A program made the translations under genes and the position numbers. The notes under the pieces are model-generated. The model saw only the letters and a list, made by a program, of their open reading frames with translations, searched no databases and was not told the origin of the DNA. A stretch of 12,227 nt of DNA from the NCBI GenBank assembly GCA_028287205.1, contig JAQBQC010000036.1:1-12227 (forward strand). Reading direction: 5' to 3'. Source of the stretch: Gemmatimonadota bacterium (lineage in GTDB: Bacteria > Gemmatimonadota > Gemmatimonadetes > Gemmatimonadales > Gemmatimonadaceae). Below, one piece after another: positions 8,127 through 12,227 of this stretch. Every line of letters begins with the position of its first letter. Positions within the stretch are counted from its first letter, which is position 1.

Positions 8127-8768
8127 ATGAGCAATATGATCGAGTATTTCCGTAGTGGCGGTCCCATCATGTACCCCATTCTTCTGGTGGCGCTGATCGG
8201 ACTTGCCGTCTTCGTCGAGCGATTCTACATGATCGTCATTCGCTCGAAGATCAACGGTCGAACGTTCATCGAGCGCGTGATCCAGCTCGTGCGCGCGGGA
8301 CGAATCGAGGACGCGATCAAGCTCTGCGGCCAGTCGAACGCGGTGCTCCCGGACATGGGGCTCCTCATTCTGCGCAGCCGCAGCCGCGACGAGGCGGATC
8401 TCCAGAACGTCGCCGACGCCGCAGCACTGAGCGTGCTCCCGCGCCTCACGCGACGGCTTCACTATCTGCCGATGCTCGCGAACGTGGCGACGCTCATCGG
8501 TCTGCTCGGAACGATCTACGGACTGCGCGGCGCATTCGCGGCCGTCGGCACGGCGGCGGCGGCCGAGCGGTCGGCGGCGCTCGCGGCGGGCATCGCGATC
8601 GCGCTGAACGCAACGGGATTCGGTCTGTTCACCGCGATCCCGCTGACCGTGGCGCATGCGTATCTCGTCAGCCAGGCGGAAGGCATCATCGAGCAGGTCG
8701 ATGAGTTCCAGGTGCGTCTCATCAACGCGCTCATCGATCGTCCCGACGTTCGACTCGGTCACCGGTAA
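8127..8768 (+). CDS. TolQ/ExbB/MotA-type proton channel subunit
   Basis: 213 residues; ATG preceded by GAGGA at 8113-8117 and AGG at 8121-8123. It has the TolQ/ExbB layout: an amphipathic N-terminus with SGGPIMYPILL (10-20), membrane segment 1 at about 13-31, a cytoplasmic loop at 32-110, membrane segment 2 at about 113-140 with GLLGTIYGLRGAF, and membrane segment 3 at about 152-180 with GIAIALNATGFGLFTAIPL. Thr129 in GLLGT and Thr163 in ALNAT line up with the channel threonines of TolQ (T145, T178) and ExbB (T148, T181), so a working proton path is expected. TolQ-type pentamers surround a TolR-type dimer and convert proton flow into movement. Among paralogues, the setting (two TolR genes and an AgmX/PglI-domain protein next door) points to the AglR type that powers Myxococcus gliding rather than to the classical Tol-Pal or TonB systems. 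There are no TolB or Pal genes here. Confidence 0.95.
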   Translation: MSNMIEYFRSGGPIMYPILLVALIGLAVFVERFYMIVIRSKINGRTFIERVIQLVRAGRIEDAIKLCGQSNAVLPDMGLLILRSRSRDEADLQNVADAAALSVLPRLTRRLHYLPMLANVATLIGLLGTIYGLRGAFAAVGTAAAAERSAALAAGIAIALNATGFGLFTAIPLTVAHAYLVSQAEGIIEQVDEFQVRLINALIDRPDVRLGHR

Positions 8769-8776
8769 GTCGTTTT

Positions 8777-8817
8777 CCCGGCCTCTCAATCGCATGATGT
8801 GCATGCGAAGGGCCGGG
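8777..8817 (+). other. Intercistronic two-part hairpin between channel and first TolR gene
   Basis: The 86-bp gap between 8768 and 8855 contains a nested inverted repeat. The inner stem is TCGCATG (8790-8796) with CATGCGA (8802-8808) around a 5-base loop. The outer stem is CCCGGCC (8777-8783) with GGCCGGG (8811-8817), separated from the inner stem by an asymmetric internal loop of 6 and 2 bases. All 14 base pairs are perfect. No T-run follows, so it does not look like an intrinsic terminator. It may stabilise, process or pace translation of the mRNA between the channel subunit and the two TolR subunits. Function is inferred. Confidence 0.6.
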
Positions 8818-8854
8818 CGGCGTCTCATCGGACATCCACGTGTGAGCTGATCGA

Positions 8855-9385
8855 ATGGCTTCAATTTTCCACCGGTCCAAACAGCGGCGTGCAGAACGGG
8901 CACCGGTCACCGAGAGCGGGAGCATCAACCTCGTTCCTCTCGTGGACATTCTCACGTCCATCGTGTTCTTCAGCCTCCTGACGTATCAGGGGGCGACGAT
9001 GGCCGCGCTCACGTCGTTCGATCTGACGCTGCCGCCGGTCGTGGTGAACACGCCGGAGCAGCTCTCACGCATCAAGTCCGAAAAGGACGTGCTGAACCTG
9101 CTGCTCGCGGTTCGGGTGGACAACGACAAGCTCACGGTGGAGCATTCGGAGCAGGGCGGATTCCATCAGGTGATTCAGGGATTGGACAAGACGTCGCTCG
9201 ACCAGCTCGAAGCGCTGATGTCGAGCATTCGCACGAAGTATCCGCAGAACGCCGATGTCACTGTGATTCCGGCGGACGAGGTGAGCTACGCGAACATCGT
9301 GCATGTGCTCGAGCGGCTCAAGCTCGCGCACTTCACGGGGATCTCGCTCACCACGAAGGCGCGCGGCGCCGCGGCGGGGGCCTAG
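8855..9385 (+). CDS. TolR/ExbD-type stator protein 1
   Basis: 176 residues; ATG at 8855 with only a weak GTGAG tract eight bases upstream, after the hairpin-bearing gap. It has a basic cytoplasmic N-terminus (1-22), then one membrane segment at about 24-44, INLVPLVDILTSIVFFSLLT. Asp31 sits where TolR Asp23 and ExbD Asp25 carry protons, so this subunit is expected to be energised. The periplasmic domain (about 45-176) follows the TolR/ExbD pattern: an LTLP-like strand, then LLLAVRVDNDKLTV, a helix at 115-128 (LDQLEALMSSIRTKYP), the ADVTVIPADEVSYANIVHVL strand-helix typical of the family, and a final strand at 160-168. It is followed after one base by a second TolR-like gene with the same membrane signature. 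The arrangement TolQ-TolR-TolR matches aglR-aglQ-aglS of Myxococcus. Confidence 0.93.
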   Translation: MASIFHRSKQRRAERAPVTESGSINLVPLVDILTSIVFFSLLTYQGATMAALTSFDLTLPPVVVNTPEQLSRIKSEKDVLNLLLAVRVDNDKLTVEHSEQGGFHQVIQGLDKTSLDQLEALMSSIRTKYPQNADVTVIPADEVSYANIVHVLERLKLAHFTGISLTTKARGAAAGA

Positions 9386-9386
9386 C

Positions 9387-9950
9387 ATGAGTCGCGGCAG
9401 AGATGCGCGCATGGCGCGCCGCGCGGCACAGTTCGCGAAGTTCAGGCTCACGCAGCTGAACCTGATTCCGCTGGTCGACACCTTCGTCTCCATCGTGTTC
9501 TTCGCGCTCACGACGGCCACAGTGGGCGAGCTATCGCCCGTGGTGCCCGGCGTCCGCCTTCCGACCGCAGCCGTCGGCGCCGTCGCGCTCTCGCAGCTCA
9601 CGCTCGGCATCGGTGCGCAGGTGACGCTCAGCGGACATCCGCTCATGAGCACACTCGACGCGGCACGTGCGCGCTCCAACGATCCTGGGCAGCCGCTCGT
9701 GATCCCGCCGCTGTTCACGGCGCTCAAGGCGAGCTCGGACTCGATTCGCAGGCTCAAGGCCACGCCCCGCGACTCATCGCTCGATACGCCGCTCGCGATT
9801 CAGGGCGACAGCAGCATGCACTACGACCTGCTCGCGCGCGTGATGCAGACTGCGCGCATGGCGGGCTTCAAGAACATCTCGCTGCAGGTGAACCGGACGG
9901 GCTCCGCTACCACGGTGACGACCGTGCCCGCCGCCGCAGGAGCGCCGTAA
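9387..9950 (+). CDS. TolR/ExbD-type stator protein 2
   Basis: 187 residues from the ATG at 9387, one base after the preceding stop, with GGGGG at 9376-9380 as ribosome site. The frame is open upstream to 9303, but that extension overlaps the first TolR gene and reads as Arg/Ser/Pro low complexity, so 9387 is chosen. It has a basic N-terminus, then a membrane segment at about 23-44, LNLIPLVDTFVSIVFFALTT, with Asp31 at the proton-carrying position. The periplasmic part differs from its neighbour: a PVVPGVRLPTA strand region, an inserted stretch at about 95-140 rich in Ser, Asp and Arg, then the usual YDLLARVMQTARMAGFKNISLQV strand-helix end (146-168). The VSIVFF/TSIVFF membrane signature shared with the first copy suggests an old duplication followed by divergence of the periplasmic domain, as in AglQ and AglS. 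The last base of its TAA is the first base of the next ATG. Confidence 0.92.
   Translation: MSRGRDARMARRAAQFAKFRLTQLNLIPLVDTFVSIVFFALTTATVGELSPVVPGVRLPTAAVGAVALSQLTLGIGAQVTLSGHPLMSTLDAARARSNDPGQPLVIPPLFTALKASSDSIRRLKATPRDSSLDTPLAIQGDSSMHYDLLARVMQTARMAGFKNISLQVNRTGSATTVTTVPAAAGAP
9938..9942 (+). promoter_or_regulatory. Ribosome binding site of the TonB-like gene
   Basis: AGGAG lies seven bases before the ATG at 9950, inside the end of the second TolR gene. It is one of the two strongest Shine-Dalgarno sequences in the window. The stop and start overlap as TAATG, so both re-initiation and fresh initiation are possible for the TonB-like protein. Confidence 0.6.
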
Positions 9951-10927
9951 TGGCCGACGAAACGAGAGCGCCGCGCCCCGTGCGCAAGGGAGTGGATGAT
10001 GTCTCGTTCACGAGGCAGCTCCGCTACGAGTTCGCGGACGCCGAAGGGCGCGCGATCCTGTACTCGTACCTCATGTCCGGCGCGCTCGGCATCATTTGGC
10101 TGCTGCTGGTGCTGTTTCTCCCCGCACCGCCGAACTCGATCAACCTGCTCAAGGAAGAGGAGCCGGTCTCGATCGAGGTGAAGTCGGAGGACGTGCCGAT
10201 TCCGACGCCGGCGCCCGTTCCGGTCGCATCCGCGGGCGGTGCTCCGAAGACCGCGGCCCCGTCCAAGAATCCCGGCGGCGGAAAGGGTGGTCCTCCCAAG
10301 AACGACACGCGCGCAATCAATGATGCATTCGGCGGCGGCCCGGCGAACAACACCGGCGGCATGGTCGGCGACGTGTCGAACGCGCTCCGTGGTACCGAGG
10401 TCGCCACCGGCACGGGCTCAGCGCCGGGCGCGCAGGGCAAGGCCGTGATCGGCTACGGCGCCGGCGGGCAAAGCTCGCGCACACCCGGGCGAGGCGGGCT
10501 GGGTGAGGGGCTGGGCGGCAACGGAGCCGGCGGAGGGCTGGGCGGCGTTGGTGGCGGCGGCGGCGTCGGCTTCGCGACGGTGCGCGTGGCGCCACCCAGC
10601 GTGATCCACGCGGAGAATGTCGGCGGCCCCGGGCGCAACGTTTCCGATCTCGGCGACTACGTGCGCGGCCGGAATTCACAGCTGCAGTTCTGCTACTCCG
10701 AGTACGGGCTCAAGGTGAATCCGCAGCTGGCGGGATCGGTGGCCGTGGCCGTGACGCTCACGAGCGACGGCGCGGTGACCGGCGTGGACATCACGAAGCA
10801 CACGTGGTCGGGACCGGGCGCCGCCGAGGCGGAGACGAGCATCAAGCAGCGGATCAACGGCTGGAAGTTTCCGAGCTCCGGGCACGGCGGCGGGACGTAC
10901 AGCTTCTCGTTCTCGTTCAGCCGCTAG
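9950..10927 (+). CDS. TonB-like energy transducer with AgmX/PglI C-terminal domain
   Basis: 325 residues. A cytoplasmic N-terminus (1-34) is followed by one membrane segment at about 38-58 (MSGALGIIWLLLVLFLPAP), an acidic/Pro stretch (69-95) like a TonB spacer, and then a long Gly-rich linker (about 99-207) containing AFGGGPANNTGGMVGDVSNAL, which recalls the linker of myxobacterial homologues. Residues about 228-325 form a C-terminal domain with QLQFCYSEYGLKVNPQLAG, SVAVAVTLTSDGAVTGV and a final INGWKFP...YSFSFSFSR. This is the pattern of the AgmX/PglI C-terminal domain, a TonB-related fold named after GltJ and GltG of the Myxococcus Glt complex. Cys248 is the only cysteine. The protein probably carries motion from the TolQ-TolR-TolR motor across the periplasm. 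It lacks the FHA and zinc-finger/GYF cytoplasmic domains of GltG and GltJ, having only a short basic/acidic tail. It is the last gene of the train. Confidence 0.9.
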   Translation: MADETRAPRPVRKGVDDVSFTRQLRYEFADAEGRAILYSYLMSGALGIIWLLLVLFLPAPPNSINLLKEEEPVSIEVKSEDVPIPTPAPVPVASAGGAPKTAAPSKNPGGGKGGPPKNDTRAINDAFGGGPANNTGGMVGDVSNALRGTEVATGTGSAPGAQGKAVIGYGAGGQSSRTPGRGGLGEGLGGNGAGGGLGGVGGGGGVGFATVRVAPPSVIHAENVGGPGRNVSDLGDYVRGRNSQLQFCYSEYGLKVNPQLAGSVAVAVTLTSDGAVTGVDITKHTWSGPGAAEAETSIKQRINGWKFPSSGHGGGTYSFSFSFSR

Positions 10928-10950
10928 AACTTCCCGGGCGCTCGATGCGG

Positions 10951-10971
10951 CTATCGCAGATGAAGCGATAG
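10951..10971. other. Short perfect hairpin after the operon
   Basis: CTATCGC (10951-10957) and GCGATAG (10965-10971) pair perfectly around a 7-base loop, 24 bases after the stop of the TonB-like gene. No T-run follows directly, so it is not a textbook intrinsic terminator, but it may protect the 3' end of the operon mRNA. A TAGAACTTC word occurs at 10925-10933 and again at 10969-10977, bracketing the hairpin. Confidence 0.4.
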
Positions 10972-10994
10972 AACTTCGCCCTCGCGCTCCGATC

Positions 10995-11150
10995 TCCTCC
11001 GTTTTTGTCCGTTCGATCCGTTTTTTTCGTAGTATCAACTTGTTAGAGCCTGCATGGCGCAATCGCAGCCAAGTTCGCGACTGCCGCTCGGGCAGGCACT
11101 AACACTGTGAGATACGGACACAAACGGATTGAACGGACAAAAACGAAGGA
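10995..11150. repeat. 156-bp imperfect palindrome between convergent genes (MITE-like)
   Basis: The arms are in register with no net insertion. 10995-11023 and 11122-11150 match as inverted repeats at 27 of 29 positions (TCCTYCGTTTTTGTCCGTTC in both). An inner block, GTTAGAGCCTGC (11042-11053), pairs with 11092-11103 at 11 of 12 positions, and weaker pairing continues towards the centre near 11072. A TCCGTT word recurs about every 10 bp within each arm. It lies in the gene-free 10928-11200 interval, between the 3' ends of the plus-strand operon and the minus-strand lipoprotein-like gene. Symmetry, size and position fit a non-autonomous mobile or REP-like element, or a bidirectional 3'-end structure. 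No clear target-site duplication is visible. The T-runs at 11002-11006 and 11021-11027 make the left arm T-rich on the plus strand. Confidence 0.65.
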
Positions 11151-11200
11151 ACGTCAATCTGATGATATTCGCGGCGCAGAGCGGCTCCGGCCACGAGCGC

Positions 11201-11614
11201 TCATTGTTTGCCGACGGGCGACTTTCCGGCGCGCGCCGCCAGCGAGTCGCGCACGCGCCGCGCTCGATCGCGCGCGCTTCGGAGCTCTGCGGCGGCGGTG
11301 CGGCGGCGCTCGAATGCAGCGTATCGAACGGCATACGCGGAGTCGAGGCGGTTCGCATCGCGCAGCGCGAGCGCTTCGCTGTCGAGCGTCGCGCGTGCGT
11401 GCGCGAAGCTCCGATCGAGTGAGTCGAGCGCGGCAGTGGCGTCGCGCAGCTCCGGATTCTGCGGGCTCGCGAGCACTTCCACGCTCTTCTTCCCCATGGT
11501 AGTATCGACCTGTGCGTCGCGCGCGCGATCACCGCGACAGGCTGCGGTGGCGCACAGCGCAAGCGACAACAGCATGCGACCGGTCGCAAGGAGAATTGGC
11601 TGACGGTGTGGCAT
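11201..11614 (-). CDS. Small exported, possibly lipid-anchored, coiled-coil protein
   Basis: 137 residues from the ATG at 11614, or 124 from the ATG at 11575; TGA at 11201-11203. The longer form has a basic n-region (MPHRQPILLATGR), then LLSLALCATAAC and a very polar mature sequence. Cys26 is preceded by TAA, only a marginal lipobox (the -3 residue is Thr rather than Leu, Val or Ile), so the lipoprotein call is tentative. Residues 58-130 are a charged helix with Asp-Ser-Leu and Arg-rich heptads (DSLDRSFAHARATLDSEAL and similar), a likely coiled coil. Its style is like that of the other small exported proteins in the window, but it is on the opposite strand and not in the operon. No ribosome site is evident for either start. 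It converges with the operon and diverges from the TPM gene. Function unknown. Confidence 0.7.
   Translation of the reverse strand: MPHRQPILLATGRMLLSLALCATAACRGDRARDAQVDTTMGKKSVEVLASPQNPELRDATAALDSLDRSFAHARATLDSEALALRDANRLDSAYAVRYAAFERRRTAAAELRSARDRARRVRDSLAARAGKSPVGKQ
11588..11593 (+). promoter_or_regulatory. Candidate ribosome binding site of the TPM gene
   Basis: AAGGAG ends 12 bases before the GTG at 11606. The spacing is longer than usual, but no other in-frame ATG, GTG or TTG lies nearer to it. The site also falls within the 5' part of the minus-strand gene if that gene starts at 11614. Confidence 0.45.
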
Positions 11615-12227
11615 AAGGCGCTGCAAGCTATCGGGGCTCTGCTCCTGCTGCAAACCTCGGTGAAGCTGCCCGAGCCGCGCGGCTACATCAACGATTTCGC
11701 CAACGTCATTCCTGCAGAACAGACGCAGCACATTCAGGCGATCATCGATGACGTGCGCGCGAAGTCCGGCGGCGAGATCGTGGTCGTCACGCTCCCCGAC
11801 ATTGGCACCGCGGCGCCGTCGGATGTGACGCTGCAGATCGGCCGTGAGTGGAAGGTCGGGAAGCTCGGCAAGCCTGGCGATCCGACGCGCAACAGCGGTG
11901 TCATCATCCTCGTGCAGCCCAAGGAGACCGCGTCGTCCCGACGCGGGCAGTGCTGGGTCGGGGTCGGCTACGGCAGCGAGGGTTTCATCACGGACGCCAC
12001 GTCCGGCCAGATCTGCCGTGATGCGACGGACCACTTTCGGGCGAGCGACTACGGCGGCGGAATCGCGCAGGTCACGGAGCAGGTCGCACAGCGATTCGCC
12101 AATGAATATCATTTCACGCTCGATACGACACTCGTTGCGATCACGCAGGCGCCCGTGCCTGTCGCTCGCGGGCGCGGGCAACAGCTTCCGGTGTCGTCGT
12201 GGTTCATCATCGCTCTCTTCATCTTCT
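11606..12227 (+). CDS. Exported TPM-domain protein, YgcG-like (3' partial)
   Basis: The frame runs from a GTG at 11606 to the window edge without a stop, giving 207 complete codons. Residues 1-18 (MWHKALQAIGALLLLQTS) are a short signal peptide or anchor. Residues 21-170 are a TPM domain: PRGYINDFANVIP at the start, a helix at 39-54 (TQHIQAIIDDVRAKSG), the GEIVVVTLP strand (56-64), an REWKVGKLG helix end, NSGVIILV (96-103), VGVGYGSEGFITDATSG (118-134), and an FRASDYGGGIAQVTEQV helix (144-160). After a Pro/Arg/Gly linker, a hydrophobic stretch, WFIIALFIF, begins at 199, so a C-terminal membrane anchor is likely, as in many YgcG relatives. TPM proteins have roles from phosphatase activity to photosystem II repair and envelope stress, so no reaction is assigned. 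Cys116 and Cys137 flank the GYG loop and could form a disulfide outside the cytoplasm. Confidence 0.88.
   Translation, partial: MWHKALQAIGALLLLQTSVKLPEPRGYINDFANVIPAEQTQHIQAIIDDVRAKSGGEIVVVTLPDIGTAAPSDVTLQIGREWKVGKLGKPGDPTRNSGVIILVQPKETASSRRGQCWVGVGYGSEGFITDATSGQICRDATDHFRASDYGGGIAQVTEQVAQRFANEYHFTLDTTLVAITQAPVPVARGRGQQLPVSSWFIIALFIF

Noticed and set aside
8777..8817. Intrinsic terminator between the channel and first TolR gene
   Set aside because: The hairpin is strong but no T-run follows on either strand (the TTTT lies before the stem on the plus strand), and the genes on both sides form one functional unit.
167..8903. Long minus-strand open frames (for example 167-1132, 2233-4014, 4245-5213, 6108-7700, 7704-8903)
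   Set aside because: Their translations are Arg/Ala/Leu-rich with no domain, signal or conserved motif, and each lies opposite a plus-strand gene with clear signal peptides or domains. Such antisense frames are expected in high-GC coding DNA.
9303..9386. Upstream extension of the second TolR-type gene
   Set aside because: It overlaps the first TolR gene and adds Ser/Arg/Pro low-complexity sequence; the ATG at 9387 has a G-rich ribosome site and gives the normal TolR N-terminus.
11002..11027. Rho-independent terminator at the T-runs after the operon
   Set aside because: The T-runs at 11002-11006 and 11021-11027 are not immediately preceded by a compact GC-rich stem. They belong to an arm of the long palindrome, which is reported instead.
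11035..11603. Overlapping frames in the lipoprotein-like gene region (minus 11035-11589, plus 11107-11502 and 11208-11603)
   Set aside because: Low-complexity Arg/Ser/Ala translations. Only the minus-strand frame ending at 11201 shows a signal sequence followed by a coherent coiled coil.
1..12227. tRNA, rRNA, CRISPR array, transposase or integrase
   Set aside because: None was seen by eye on either strand; no regularly spaced repeats and no recombinase motifs in any plausible frame.

Overview
The window is a high-GC stretch (roughly two thirds G+C by eye) from a diderm bacterium. Nearly every protein encoded has an export signal or a membrane anchor. Small Asp-Ser-Leu-rich coiled-coil proteins, long periplasmic TPR proteins and an AgmX/PglI-type TonB-like protein together suggest Gemmatimonadota or a relative, with Myxococcota as the alternative. 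This assignment is an impression from protein style and gene content, not from a search.

Positions 1-10927 hold one long plus-strand gene train with very tight spacing: gaps of 1 to 86 bp, an ATGA overlap at 7358 and a TAATG overlap at 9950. In order it encodes: the C-terminal tail of an exported(?) protein ending in a coiled coil (1-153); an outer-membrane beta-barrel protein with a C-terminal coiled coil (173-1387); an exported coiled-coil protein (1409-2137); an exported TPR plus coiled-coil protein (about 2149-4368); a giant exported TPR protein (4371-7361); a small exported coiled-coil protein with an internal duplication (7358-8092); a TolQ/ExbB/MotA-type proton channel (8127-8768); two consecutive TolR/ExbD-type proteins (8855-9385 and 9387-9950); and a TonB-like protein with a Gly-rich linker and an AgmX/PglI C-terminal domain (9950-10927).

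The set spans the whole envelope. A TolQ-TolR-TolR motor in the inner membrane can use the proton-motive force, a TonB-like arm and TPR/coiled-coil scaffolds cross the periplasm, and barrel proteins sit in the outer membrane. This is the architecture of the Myxococcus Agl-Glt/Nfs machinery, which drives gliding motility and spore-coat assembly. The locus is best read as a distant relative of that machine, with an unknown job here (gliding, polysaccharide or surface-protein movement, envelope linkage). It is the main candidate for an under-described system in the window.

After the operon comes a gene-free stretch (10928-11200). It holds a short perfect hairpin and a 156-bp imperfect palindrome whose outer arms match at 27 of 29 positions. 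It separates the operon from a convergent minus-strand gene for a small, probably lipid-anchored coiled-coil protein (11201-11614). That gene is divergent from, and at its 5' end overlaps or nearly touches, a plus-strand gene for an exported TPM-domain (YgcG-like) protein that runs off the end of the window (11606-12227).

No tRNA, rRNA, CRISPR array, transposase or integrase was recognised. The long minus-strand open frames across 167-8903 are antisense shadows of the high-GC plus-strand genes.
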